From assembly GCA_031394355.1 (NCBI GenBank), contig JANNSU010000002.1, positions 1-62,669 on the forward strand: a stretch of 62,669 nucleotides of DNA. The letters are read 5' to 3'. Made by a program: the position numbers and the translations under genes. The notes below the pieces were generated by a model. It made no database searches and was not told the origin of the DNA. It saw only the letters and a list, made by a program, of their open reading frames with translations. Below, piece by piece: positions 26,183-35,164 of the stretch. Every line of letters starts with the position of its first letter. Position 1 is the stretch's first letter. This stretch comes from JAEUMY01 sp031394355. Its GTDB lineage: Bacteria > Pseudomonadota > Gammaproteobacteria > Burkholderiales > Usitatibacteraceae.

Positions 26183-27642
26183 GAATCATCCACTCGGGCC
26201 TTGCCGCAAGCGGGCTGGCGTTGTTTGCAGCCTTGGCCATTGCGCAGCCGATCGAATCGTTCACCCATCTGCTGCCGGTGAAGCAGCAAGGTGGCGATGG
26301 ATTGCAGCGCGTGCTGCTGCCTGCTGCCGTGCACCAGGGCTCGACGCGGGCCGATCTCGGCGACCTGCGTGTGTTCAACGGCCGTGGCGAGCACGTGCCA
26401 TTCGCACACGCCGGGTTGCCGCGCGTGGCGGCATCGGCGCCGGCGCGACATCTTTTACCGATCTTCCCGCTGACAGTCGCCGTGTCGGCAAGGGGAAGTG
26501 GTGATGCGCTCAGCCTGCAAGTGAAGCAGCAGAAGGACGGGACGCTCATTTCGCTGAACAGCCGATTCGCTGATGGCAAGGCTGCATCACTCTCAGCCAA
26601 AGCGCGCCGTGACCTGTCAGCCTACGTCGTCGATGCCAGCCGCTTGCGCGCTCAAGATGGCAAGGGGGAGTCGGTTTTCCTCTCCGCACTGGTGTTCGAC
26701 TGGGACGTGTCTGACGATAGTCGGTCGGGCCGGGTGCGTATCGATTCCAGTGATGACCTCAAGTCGTGGTCGACCCTGGTGTATGACGGCGCGTTGATGG
26801 ATCTGGAGCATGGCGGCCAACGCTTGACCCAGAAGCGTATTGAATTCGCACCGACCAATGCCCGCTATCTGCGCTTGACCTGGGCCGAGAGGCCATTTGT
26901 GCTGAAGTCCGTGACCGCTGAAACACTCACTGCCAGTATCCCGCCAACACTGACGCGGCAGACTATCCGTGCCAACGTGGACAACGTGGATGGCTTGCAG
27001 CCCGGTGAATACGTCTTCGATCTGGGTGGACGTCTGCCCGTGCAGCAGCTTCGATTGCTGTTGCCCGAAGAAAATACCGTGGCACCCGTGCGAATATTCG
27101 CAAGGAGCGATGCCACGCAACCTTGGCGATCGGTCGAGAGCGCCACCTTCTATCGCCTGAATCGCGATGGCTCCGAGCTTGTCGCCCCTGCCGTGAAGTT
27201 TCTGGCGCAGAACGAGCGTTTCTGGAAAATCGCGGTCGATTCGCGCGCTGGCGGACTCGGCCGCGGAGCGCCGCAATTGGAAGTAGCCTGGCCGTCACAG
27301 AGCATCATATTTGCGGCGCGTGGGGAAGGGCCGTACCGTCTCGCTTGGGGCCATGCAGAAGCCATGCCGGCGCATCTTGCGCTCGCCGCACTGTTGCCCG
27401 ACTACCGCCCGGACAGCGAATATTCTCTGCCGGTTGCCGAAGCGGGCCAGGTGATCCACCAGACCGTGGTGCCGCCATCCGCATTTAGCAAGCTCGCCAA
27501 GGGATTCACCTGGAAGCAGACCGTACTGTGGCTGGTGCTGCTGTTGGGTGTGGGCGGGCTGGGCATGATGGCGTGGCGGCTCAATGCCCAGATGGGCACG
27601 CCGACGACGCCAAGGCAGGGCGGTGGAAAGGACGCGAATTGA
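26179..27642 (+). CDS. DUF3999 family envelope protein
   Basis: A 487-residue protein with an N-terminal signal peptide (LALFAALAIAQ), a large extracytoplasmic region and a C-terminal membrane helix (TVLWLVLLLGVGGLGMMAW) ending in a short cytoplasmic tail. The fold is consistent with DUF3999, with galactose-binding-like beta regions such as YLRLTWAERPF. Function unknown; co-translated with DUF2339 (4-base overlap) and with the glycosyltransferase gene that follows (TTGA overlap). One iterated palindrome (RIFA, residue 305) and a one-mismatch copy at 27416 are present. Confidence 0.8.
   Translation: MRIIHSGLAASGLALFAALAIAQPIESFTHLLPVKQQGGDGLQRVLLPAAVHQGSTRADLGDLRVFNGRGEHVPFAHAGLPRVAASAPARHLLPIFPLTVAVSARGSGDALSLQVKQQKDGTLISLNSRFADGKAASLSAKARRDLSAYVVDASRLRAQDGKGESVFLSALVFDWDVSDDSRSGRVRIDSSDDLKSWSTLVYDGALMDLEHGGQRLTQKRIEFAPTNARYLRLTWAERPFVLKSVTAETLTASIPPTLTRQTIRANVDNVDGLQPGEYVFDLGGRLPVQQLRLLLPEENTVAPVRIFARSDATQPWRSVESATFYRLNRDGSELVAPAVKFLAQNERFWKIAVDSRAGGLGRGAPQLEVAWPSQSIIFAARGEGPYRLAWGHAEAMPAHLALAALLPDYRPDSEYSLPVAEAGQVIHQTVVPPSAFSKLAKGFTWKQTVLWLVLLLGVGGLGMMAWRLNAQMGTPTTPRQGGGKDAN
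27090..27101. repeat. Iterated palindrome copy 11 (DUF3999)
   Basis: Exact core with T and A flanks; reads RIFA at 305-308. Confidence 0.98.
27416..27427. repeat. Degenerate palindrome (DUF3999 gene)
   Basis: GCGAATATTCTC, one mismatch; reads EYS from residue 414. Confidence 0.7.
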
Positions 27643-30437
27643 GTCGTCCCGCGCTTCACACGACCCTCAATTCGGATCGTCTCGTTCGCGAAGCCGAGCA
27701 ACATTTTGCCGCACGCCGTTTCGTCGAGACTGAGCGGTGCCTTCGCGAAGCGCTGGCTGCAACGCCGCGTCATCCCGAGGCGATGCACAAATTGGGTGTG
27801 CTCGCGTTTTCGGCGGGCCATCCCGGTGATGCGGAACGGCTCATTCGTGACTCACTGGCCACCATGCCGGGCAATGCTGCGGCCTGGGTCAATCTCGGGC
27901 TTGCCTTGAATGCATTGCAACGGTTTGCCGATGCTGTGGCGGCCCAACAAACTGCGCTCTCCATCGCCCCGGCGCTGGAATCCGCCCACATCAATCAGGC
28001 CGGTCCATTGCAGGCGTTGGGTCGCATCGACGAGGCGGTGGCGGTGCTGGAACACGCTGCAACATTGAACGCGGATCGTCCCGAGACGTGGAACAACCTT
28101 GGCAATCTGTACAAGGAGCAGGGCCGCATCGAGGACGCGATACTCGCCTATGACCGCGCGCTCGCGCTGAACCCGTTGCTGCAGGAAGCCTTCAGCAACC
28201 GACTTGCCGCGATGAAATTGTGTAGCGATATCCCGCTTGCGGACAATCTCGCGTGGCATCGTCGCTGGTCTGGGTGGTTCGAGGCGGTGCAGCGCGACTA
28301 TTTGCCGCTCGATGTCGTGCCGGATCCGGATCGGAAGCTGCGCATCGCCTACCTGTCGCCGGATTGCCATACTGCCGTGCCGGCCTTCATCCGCCCGGTT
28401 TGGCGGCAGCATGATCGTGACCAGTTCGAGGTCTTCGTCTATGTCAACCATCCGCGCCCGGCAAACGATGCGAATCTGCCCGTGGAAGGTCCCTTGCGGG
28501 TGATGGCTGGACAATCGGATGCTGACGTCGCACGCATGATTCGCGCAGATCGCATCGACGTACTGATTGACCTGGCCGGCCACACCGGCAGGAACCGTCT
28601 CGGCGTGATCGCGCGCCAGCCTGCGCCCGTGCAGATCACCTGGCTCGACTATCTCGGCACTACGGGGCTGGATGCCATGCATTGGCGTATCACGGATGCC
28701 ATTGCCGACCCGCCCGGCAAGACGGAATCCGTCCATTCCGAGCAACTCATTCGACTGCCGGATACGCAATGGTGCTGGGAGCCCCCGGCCGGAGAGAAGA
28801 ATTCAGCGCCACCGGTGACGAACCTGCCTGCACTGACTTCAATAGCTCAGGGCCATCTGACATTCGGTTCGTTCAACCACTACAGCAAGCTCACGGATGC
28901 CACGTTGCTGATGTGGCGTGAGCTGCTGACTGCGTTGCCCGACGCCACATTGCTGGTGGCGGGCGCACCGGAGGGCCGTGCGCGAGAGCGGTTGCTGCAA
29001 TCGCTGGACCTGGCACCGGATCGGATACGGTTCGCCCCGCGCGTTGCTGAATACGCGTACCGTGCGCTGATCGGCACGGTGGACATCGCGCTGGATCCCA
29101 CGCCATTTTCTGGTGCCACGACAACGCTGGATGCGCTGTGGCAAGGCGTGCCAGTGGCAACTTTCGGCGGCCCGTTTCCGTGGTCGCGATCCACCGCAAG
29201 CCTGCTGACTTGCCTCGGTCTGGACGACTGGGTGTACGCGGACGGAGATGCGCTCATTCAGGGTATGCGGGATCGAGCTGTCGACCTCGCGGCACTCGCC
29301 AGTCTGCGCGGCGGATTGCGAAGTCTTGTAGAGCGCTCACCCATCACCGACGCACCACGATTCACCGCTCAGCTGGATGCGAATATTCGCACTGCATGGC
29401 GGGGGTGGTGCGAGGGACGGCGGGTCGAGTCGCCCGCCACCATCACCAACTGGGATGGCGGCTTGGCAAGACTGCGCCAACTGACTGCGGCCGGCGAGGG
29501 TGCGTCTGCCATGAAGCAGGCCGTTGAACTGTACGACTTGCGGCCAAGCTCCGCCAGGCTGCATGCCGAGATCGTCCGCGCTGCCCTGGCTTCAATACCC
29601 GATCCCGTGAGCCTGGACGCCGTACCGCGTGCAGACCGGCAGTCCATCTCGTTCATCATCTGCAGCATTCGTCCGGAAAAGCTCGCCGCCATCCGCGCCC
29701 GCATCGAAGATCTTTTCTGCGACCACGACGTCGAAGTCATCGGCCTCACTGACGCGCGTTCACTGGCAGAAGCCTACAACCGTGGTGCAGCGCAGACGAA
29801 GGGCCGCTGGCTGGTGTTCTGTCATGACGACATTGCGCTGCCACAGGACGACTTTGCAGACCGACTGTTCGCCCACGTGGCCGCGCATGATCTTGTCGGG
29901 TTGGCTGGCGCATCCAAACTGGTCGATGGCCATTGGGAGCGTGCCGGCTATCCCCATTTGCATGGACACATCCTGCACCGTGCACCGGATAATGAAGGCT
30001 GGGTGTACTACTGCGCCGGCCTGCAGGCGCCGGTGATGACCGGACTCACTGCCCTGGACGGCGTCTTCCTCGCTTGCCGACGTGAGTTGTGGGCAGACTT
30101 GAAGTTCGACGCTGAGACATTCGATGGCTTCCATCTCTACGATATCGACTTTTCCCACCGCGCAGCCCGTGCAGGCGCAACGCTTGCCGTGCCGTCGGAC
30201 TTGCTCCTGGTGCATGACTCCACCGGTCGTTACGACCCGGTGTGGCAGCGCTACAACCAACGATTTCTCGGGAAGTTTCCGGACCAGCTGGGCACGCCAC
30301 CTGCGCACCGCCTGTCCAGCCTCAACGTGAAGCTCGCCACGCTGGACCAGGTATTTCGCCTGCGTGCAGCCTTGCTGGCTGAACGGTTTGGCGCACTGCC
30401 GTTTGCGCTGCCGAGTGATGGGGCGGTGATAGACTGA
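27639..30437 (+). CDS. TPR-OGT (GT41)-GT2-like glycosyltransferase fusion
   Basis: A 932-residue protein. TTG 27639 is chosen: it overlaps the DUF3999 stop, AAAGGA lies 8 bp upstream, and the preceding in-frame extension looks like shadow sequence. TPR repeats occupy about 10-200. The SPINDLY/OGT catalytic region follows (PVQITWLDYLGTTGLDAM, FGSFNHYSKLT, PTPFSGATTTLDALWQGVPV). From about residue 665 a second glycosyltransferase-like domain begins (SISFIICSIR, FCHDDIALP, DGVFLACRRELW). It likely attaches sugars to protein; the acceptor is unknown. An iterated palindrome lies in the linker at residues 581-584. Confidence 0.85.
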   Translation: MSRPALHTTLNSDRLVREAEQHFAARRFVETERCLREALAATPRHPEAMHKLGVLAFSAGHPGDAERLIRDSLATMPGNAAAWVNLGLALNALQRFADAVAAQQTALSIAPALESAHINQAGPLQALGRIDEAVAVLEHAATLNADRPETWNNLGNLYKEQGRIEDAILAYDRALALNPLLQEAFSNRLAAMKLCSDIPLADNLAWHRRWSGWFEAVQRDYLPLDVVPDPDRKLRIAYLSPDCHTAVPAFIRPVWRQHDRDQFEVFVYVNHPRPANDANLPVEGPLRVMAGQSDADVARMIRADRIDVLIDLAGHTGRNRLGVIARQPAPVQITWLDYLGTTGLDAMHWRITDAIADPPGKTESVHSEQLIRLPDTQWCWEPPAGEKNSAPPVTNLPALTSIAQGHLTFGSFNHYSKLTDATLLMWRELLTALPDATLLVAGAPEGRARERLLQSLDLAPDRIRFAPRVAEYAYRALIGTVDIALDPTPFSGATTTLDALWQGVPVATFGGPFPWSRSTASLLTCLGLDDWVYADGDALIQGMRDRAVDLAALASLRGGLRSLVERSPITDAPRFTAQLDANIRTAWRGWCEGRRVESPATITNWDGGLARLRQLTAAGEGASAMKQAVELYDLRPSSARLHAEIVRAALASIPDPVSLDAVPRADRQSISFIICSIRPEKLAAIRARIEDLFCDHDVEVIGLTDARSLAEAYNRGAAQTKGRWLVFCHDDIALPQDDFADRLFAHVAAHDLVGLAGASKLVDGHWERAGYPHLHGHILHRAPDNEGWVYYCAGLQAPVMTGLTALDGVFLACRRELWADLKFDAETFDGFHLYDIDFSHRAARAGATLAVPSDLLLVHDSTGRYDPVWQRYNQRFLGKFPDQLGTPPAHRLSSLNVKLATLDQVFRLRAALLAERFGALPFALPSDGAVID
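29379..29390. repeat. Iterated palindrome copy 12 (OGT fusion)
   Basis: Exact core with T and A flanks; ANIR at 581-584, near the junction between the two transferase parts. Confidence 0.98.
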
Positions 30438-30467
30438 CGGCTCATTCTCCGTTCCTCCCCGCGCACC

Positions 30468-31631
30468 ATGTCCGGCAGCACTCTAGGCAAGCTCTTTACC
30501 GTCACCAATTTCGGCGAATCCCACGGCCCGGCCATCGGCTGCGTGGTGGATGGCTGCCCGCCCGGACTGACGTTATCCGAGGCTGACATTCAAGTCGAAC
30601 TGGATCGGCGCAAGCCTGGCACATCTCGCCATGTCACGCAGCGCCGCGAAGGCGATGTCGTGGAGATTCTTTCCGGTGTGTTCGAAGGCAAGACCACGGG
30701 CACGCCCATCGCGCTGTTGATTCGCAACGAGGATCAGAAGAGCAAGGATTACTCAAACATTGCAGAGAGCTTTCGCCCTGGCCACGCGGACTACACCTAT
30801 CTGCAGAAGTACGGGATTCGAGACTATCGCGGTGGTGGTCGCTCGTCAGCACGGCTTACCGCACCCACTGTCGCAGCGGGCGCAGTGGCGCGGTTGGCGC
30901 TGTCGCGAATATTCGCCGTGCAGATTCGAGGCTACCTCGCGCAGCTCGGAAAGGAGCGAATTGCATTCCAGCGCTGGGAGGACGTGAATACCAATCCCTT
31001 CTTCGTGCCCGACAACGCAGTCGTGCCGAAGCTTGAGGCGTACATGGACGCGCTGCGCAAATCCGGCGAAAGCTGCGGCGCGCGTATCAATGTTGTCGCG
31101 AGCGGTGCGCCACCCGGTTGGGGCGAGCCCCTGTTCGATCGCTTAGACGCCGACATCGCTCACGCCATGATGGGCCTGAACGCCGTGAAGGGTGTGGAGA
31201 TCGGCGCGGGCTTTGCCAGCATCGAACAGTTCGGTACCGAGCATTCCGACGAGATGACGCCGCAAGGTTTCGCCAGCAACAATGCGGGCGGCATTCTTGG
31301 CGGCATTTCAACAGGCCAGGACATCACCGTCTCCATCGCCATAAAGCCCACGTCCAGCATTCGGCTGGATCGCCACACGGTTGATCTGTCAGGCAATCCG
31401 GTTGTGATCAACACGCATGGTCGCCACGATCCCTGCGTGGGCATTCGCGCCACACCGATTGCTGAAGCGTTGCTCGCCATCGTGCTGCTGGACCACGCGA
31501 TGCGCCATCGTGCACAGAACGCGGATGTGAAGGTCACCACGCCACGTGTGCCTGCCCAGGCGTCTGCCGAAGTCATCGCTCGTTTGAAGGACGGTCGCAA
31601 CATCGACAATCCTGATCCCGACGAGGCCTGA
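30468..31631 (+). CDS. aroC: Chorismate synthase
   Basis: A 387-residue enzyme making chorismate from EPSP with reduced FMN, the last step of the shikimate pathway. Signatures GESHGPAIG (start), YRGGGRSSAR and AGGILGGIS / RHDPCVGIRA are all present at expected positions. It starts 30 bp after the glycosyltransferase gene. Chorismate also feeds the trp genes further along. A palindrome copy encodes RIFA at 147-150 just before the conserved IRGYLAQLG segment. Confidence 0.97.
   Translation: MSGSTLGKLFTVTNFGESHGPAIGCVVDGCPPGLTLSEADIQVELDRRKPGTSRHVTQRREGDVVEILSGVFEGKTTGTPIALLIRNEDQKSKDYSNIAESFRPGHADYTYLQKYGIRDYRGGGRSSARLTAPTVAAGAVARLALSRIFAVQIRGYLAQLGKERIAFQRWEDVNTNPFFVPDNAVVPKLEAYMDALRKSGESCGARINVVASGAPPGWGEPLFDRLDADIAHAMMGLNAVKGVEIGAGFASIEQFGTEHSDEMTPQGFASNNAGGILGGISTGQDITVSIAIKPTSSIRLDRHTVDLSGNPVVINTHGRHDPCVGIRATPIAEALLAIVLLDHAMRHRAQNADVKVTTPRVPAQASAEVIARLKDGRNIDNPDPDEA
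30905..30916. repeat. Iterated palindrome copy 13 (aroC)
   Basis: Exact core with C and C flanks; RIFA at 147-150. Confidence 0.98.
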
Positions 31632-31696
31632 ACCGCCGCGCATTGCCGGGTGGGGATCTCTTCACTCATCACTTCTCCCTTCTCACGCATACCAAG

Positions 31697-32845
31697 ATGG
31701 TCCCCGCCCGGGCGCTTGCGTCCTTCTACTTCAGCTACTTCGCCTTCATCGGCGTCTTCGCGACCTATTTCAGCCTCTACCTCAGCCAGCAGGGCTACAG
31801 CCCGGCCGAGATCGGCATCCTCATGTCGCTCCTGAATGCCGTGCGCATTGTCACACCCAATCTGTGGGCCTGGCTGTCGGACCATACCGGTGCACATCTC
31901 AACATCATTCGCGCCACGTTTGCGGTTGCGATCCTCGCGTTTTCTGCTTTGTTCATGGTGCAGGGCTTCTGGTCGCTGTTCATCGTCATCGTCTTGATGT
32001 GCACGTTCTGGTCGGCTGCCATGCCGATATTCGAAGCGACCACCATGAGCTATGTGGAGGGCGATGCCGCGCAATACGGACGCATTCGTCTTTGGGGCTC
32101 GGTGGGGTTCATCGTGGCGGTGAGTGCAGCGGGCTGGTGGCTGGACCATGTTCCCATTGACCGGATGCTGTGGCTGGTGCTGATCTTGATGCTGGTGACC
32201 CTGGCCTGCGCCTTTGTGGTGCCGGAACGGGTGACGCCGCCACATGAGCAGCACGCCTTGCCGATTGGAGAGGTGTTGCGCCGTCCGGGTGTCGGCCTGT
32301 TTTTCCTCGCGTGCTTTCTGATGATTGCGAGCCAGGGCGCGTCGTACGTGTTTTACTCCATCCACATGGTGGAGCAGGGCTTCTCCAAGGCCACCGTCGG
32401 CATCTTGTGGTCGGTGGGTGTCGTGGCGGAGATCGTCATCTTCATGTTCCTCCCGCGAATATTCGCAAGGTTCACGCTATATCAACTCTGGTTGCTGTCG
32501 TTCGGACTGACCGTGTTGCGATTCCTCATCGTTGCATGGATGCCTTCCGTGCTGGCCATGCAGGTGTTTGCGCAGGCACTGCACATGTTTTCCTTCGGCA
32601 CGTATCACGCGGCCGCGCTGGCGGTACTTCACGCGAATTTCGGTGGCCGTTTGAAAGCGCGGGGGCAGGCGCTATACACCTCTCTCTCCTTTGGCCTGGG
32701 CGGCGCAGTGGGTGGAATGCTGTCCGGCTGGACGTGGGAGGCATGGGGGCCGGGCTGGACCTTCACCGTGTCCTCCGCTCTGGCGTTGGCGGGACTTGCG
32801 CTCGTTCTGTTGCGTCCCGACGTGCTCGATCGCAAGCCGGGTTAG
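31697..32845 (+). CDS. MFS transporter (phenylpropionate-permease-like)
   Basis: A 382-residue twelve-helix major facilitator of the MFS_1-like / 3-phenylpropionate permease type. The start AAFYF-like ALASFYFSYFAFIGVFATYFSLYL and the YVEGDAAQYGRIRLWGSVGFIVA loop are typical of this subfamily. ATG 31697 is preferred over an upstream TTG at 31643, which would add 18 non-hydrophobic residues. Substrate unknown. Palindrome copy RIFA at residues 254-257, in a cytoplasmic or helix-end position. Confidence 0.82.
   Translation: MVPARALASFYFSYFAFIGVFATYFSLYLSQQGYSPAEIGILMSLLNAVRIVTPNLWAWLSDHTGAHLNIIRATFAVAILAFSALFMVQGFWSLFIVIVLMCTFWSAAMPIFEATTMSYVEGDAAQYGRIRLWGSVGFIVAVSAAGWWLDHVPIDRMLWLVLILMLVTLACAFVVPERVTPPHEQHALPIGEVLRRPGVGLFFLACFLMIASQGASYVFYSIHMVEQGFSKATVGILWSVGVVAEIVIFMFLPRIFARFTLYQLWLLSFGLTVLRFLIVAWMPSVLAMQVFAQALHMFSFGTYHAAALAVLHANFGGRLKARGQALYTSLSFGLGGAVGGMLSGWTWEAWGPGWTFTVSSALALAGLALVLLRPDVLDRKPG
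32455..32466. repeat. Iterated palindrome copy 14 (MFS gene)
   Basis: Exact core with C and A flanks; RIFA at 254-257. Confidence 0.98.
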
Positions 32846-32863
32846 AATTGTTGCAGTGCAAAC

Positions 32864-34270
32864 ATGACTACTCAAACTCTCTACGACAAACTGTGGAATG
32901 CCCACGTCGTCCATTCCGAGGACGACGGGACGGCGCTCATCTATATCGACCGCCACCTCGTGCATGAGGTGACCAGCCCGCAGGCATTTGAAGGACTGGA
33001 GCTGGCGGGCCGCAAGGTGTGGCGACTCAGTTCCATTCTCGCCACGGCCGATCACAACACGCCGACCACGGACAAGGCGCTCGGTATTCCTGACCCGATT
33101 TCACGCCTGCAGGTGGAAACGCTGGATGCGAATATTCGCAAGCATGGTGTACAGCAATACTTCCCCATGCAGGATCATCGCCAGGGCATCGTGCATGTCA
33201 TCGGGCCGGAGCAGGGCGCCACGCTGCCGGGCATGACGGTGGTGTGCGGCGATTCCCACACGAGTACGCACGGCGCGTTCGCTGCGCTGGCGTTTGGTAT
33301 CGGCACGAGCGAAGTCGAGCACGTCATGGCCACGCAGACGCTGGTGGCGAAGAAATCGAAGTCGATGCTGGTCCGTGTCGACGGTGCGCTGCCGCGTGGC
33401 GTGACGGCCAAGGACATCGTGCTGGCAGTGATCGGCAAAATCGGGACGGCGGGCGGCAATGGCTATGCAATCGAGTTCGCAGGATCAGCCATTCGTGCAC
33501 TGTCCATGGAAGGTCGCATGACGGTCTGCAACATGGCCATCGAGGCTGGGGCGCGCGCCGGCATAGTGGCGGTGGACGACACCACAATCGGTTACGTGAA
33601 GGATCGCCCTTTCTCGCCGCGCGGCGCGGACTGGGATAAGGCTGTTGCCTACTGGAAGACGCTGCACAGCGATGCGGGTGCCGAGTTTGACCGTGTGGTG
33701 GAGCTGGGCGCGGCCACCATTCGCCCGCAGGTAACCTGGGGCACGTCGCCGGAGATGGTTGTCACCATAGACGACATGGTCCCGGATCCCGCGAACGAGA
33801 AGGACGCCGTGCGCCGTGAGGCCATGGAGCGCGCGTTGCTATACATGGGGCTCACGCCAAAGACGCCCATTGCGAATATTCGCATCGACAAGGTGTTCAT
33901 CGGCAGTTGCACCAACTCCCGTATCGAAGATCTGCGTGCCGCCGCGTCCGTGGTGAAGGGTCGGCACAAAGCCGACAACGTGAAGCTGGCGATGGTCGTG
34001 CCGGGCTCAGGTCTGGTGAAGGCGCAAGCCGAGAAGGAAGGTCTGGACAAGATTTTCAAGGCGGCGGGATTTGAATGGCGGGAGCCGGGCTGCTCCATGT
34101 GCCTTGGGATGAACGAGGACAAGCTGTCGCCGGGCGAGCGGTGTGCCTCCACGTCCAATCGTAACTTTGAAGGCCGCCAGGGTCCGGGTGGGCGCACCCA
34201 TCTCGTCAGCCCTGCCATGGCCGCTGCTGCCGGCATTGCGGGACACTTCGTAGACATTCGTCAGCTTTAG
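32864..34270 (+). CDS. leuC: 3-isopropylmalate dehydratase large subunit
   Basis: A 468-residue aconitase-family subunit that with LeuD isomerises 2- to 3-isopropylmalate in leucine synthesis. The 4Fe-4S ligands are in GSCTNSRIEDLRAAA (Cys about 348) and CSMCLG (about 409 and 412). GDSHTSTHGAF is also diagnostic. It carries two palindrome copies (residues 89-92 and 337-340), each at a spot where homologues vary: before the HVIGPEQG block and just before IDKVFIGSCTNSR. Confidence 0.97.
   Translation: MTTQTLYDKLWNAHVVHSEDDGTALIYIDRHLVHEVTSPQAFEGLELAGRKVWRLSSILATADHNTPTTDKALGIPDPISRLQVETLDANIRKHGVQQYFPMQDHRQGIVHVIGPEQGATLPGMTVVCGDSHTSTHGAFAALAFGIGTSEVEHVMATQTLVAKKSKSMLVRVDGALPRGVTAKDIVLAVIGKIGTAGGNGYAIEFAGSAIRALSMEGRMTVCNMAIEAGARAGIVAVDDTTIGYVKDRPFSPRGADWDKAVAYWKTLHSDAGAEFDRVVELGAATIRPQVTWGTSPEMVVTIDDMVPDPANEKDAVRREAMERALLYMGLTPKTPIANIRIDKVFIGSCTNSRIEDLRAAASVVKGRHKADNVKLAMVVPGSGLVKAQAEKEGLDKIFKAAGFEWREPGCSMCLGMNEDKLSPGERCASTSNRNFEGRQGPGGRTHLVSPAMAAAAGIAGHFVDIRQL
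33128..33139. repeat. Iterated palindrome copy 15 (leuC)
   Basis: Exact core with T and A flanks; ANIR at 89-92. Confidence 0.98.
33872..33883. repeat. Iterated palindrome copy 16 (leuC)
   Basis: Exact core with T and A flanks; ANIR at 337-340, the second copy in this gene. Confidence 0.98.
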
Positions 34271-34279
34271 GAGAAAGCC

Positions 34280-34417
34280 ATGAAGCAATTGCTGAAAGTC
34301 ATCATCACATCGCTTTGCATCGTCGGTGCCTCGGGTTGCAACACCATCGAAGGCCTGGGCAAGGATATCCAGAAGGGCGGCGAGAAGATCGAGAAAGCGG
34401 CGGAGAAGGCCAAGTAA
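34280..34417 (+). CDS. Entericidin A/B family lipoprotein
   Basis: A 45-residue small protein: MKQLLKVIITSLCIVGASGC then a short charged tail rich in Lys, Glu and Gly. ASGC at 17-20 is a lipobox, so the mature lipoprotein has about 26 residues. Entericidin-like genes between leuC and leuD are characteristic of many betaproteobacteria. GGAGAAAGCC gives a ribosome site. Function in these organisms is not established. leuD starts 3 nt after its stop. Confidence 0.87.
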   Translation: MKQLLKVIITSLCIVGASGCNTIEGLGKDIQKGGEKIEKAAEKAK

Positions 34418-34419
34418 GC

Positions 34420-35058
34420 ATGCAAGCTTTCACTGTCCACACCGGTTTGGTGGTGCCGCTCGATCGTGCCAACGTTGACACGGATGCGATCATCCCCAAA
34501 CAATTCCTGAAGTCGATCAAGCGCTCGGGCTTTGGCCCCAACTTGTTCGACGAGTGGCGCTATATGGACATGGGACAACCGGGGGTGGACAACTCGAAGC
34601 GGCCGTTGAATCCCAAGTTCGTGTTGAACGAGCCGCGCTTCAAGGGTGCCTCCATCCTGCTCACCCGCAAGAACTTCGGCTGTGGGTCGTCGCGTGAACA
34701 TGCGCCGTGGGCGCTGCAGGATTACGGCTTTCGCTGCGTCATCGCACCGTCCTTCGCCGACATCTTCTTCAACAATTCCTTCAAGAACGGCCTGTTGCCC
34801 ATCGCGCTCACCGAGGCAGAGGTAGACAAGCTGTTCCATGAAGTGTCTCCGTTGCCGGGCTACCAGCTCAAGGTGGATCTCGCCAATCAGGTGGTCACCA
34901 CACCAGGCGGCGAGAACATGAAGTTTGAAATTGATCCTTTCCGAAAACATTGCCTCTTGAATGGATTGGATGAAATCGGCCTGACCCTCGGTCACGCGGA
35001 CAAGATTCGTGCATACGAGGACAAACGCAAACAAACCGAGCCCTGGATTTTCAGCTAG
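34420..35058 (+). CDS. leuD: 3-isopropylmalate dehydratase small subunit
   Basis: A 212-residue swivel-domain subunit partnering LeuC. LDRANVDTDAIIPKQFLK near the start and FGCGSSREHAPWAL are the family signatures. ATG 34420 is chosen as it gives the standard N-terminus MQAFTVHTGLVVPLD. It is directly downstream of the entericidin gene in the leu cluster. Confidence 0.97.
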   Translation: MQAFTVHTGLVVPLDRANVDTDAIIPKQFLKSIKRSGFGPNLFDEWRYMDMGQPGVDNSKRPLNPKFVLNEPRFKGASILLTRKNFGCGSSREHAPWALQDYGFRCVIAPSFADIFFNNSFKNGLLPIALTEAEVDKLFHEVSPLPGYQLKVDLANQVVTTPGGENMKFEIDPFRKHCLLNGLDEIGLTLGHADKIRAYEDKRKQTEPWIFS

Positions 35059-35090
35059 GGATCGTCGCCCGCCAGCGTTACAAAACCCGG

Positions 35091-35122
35091 CGGGAATCCA
35101 AGAAGCAGTTACTGGATTCCCG
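35091..35122. repeat. Inverted repeat between leuD and leuB
   Basis: CGGGAATCCA and TGGATTCCCG form a 10-bp stem with a 12-nt loop, immediately followed by CCCGTTAGCGCGGGG, a second short hairpin. The GGATTCCCG...CGCGGG wording resembles dispersed hairpin repeats common in proteobacterial intergenic DNA. It may terminate, attenuate or stabilise the leu transcript. Confidence 0.6.
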
Positions 35123-35164
35123 TTAGCGCGGGGATGCCAGGATTACTTCTTCAATGAGAACAAC

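Noticed and set aside
32864..34270. Two ANIR peptides in leuC as a protein repeat.
   Set aside because: They arise from two copies of the DNA palindrome and lie in unrelated parts of the fold, so this is not a protein repeat.
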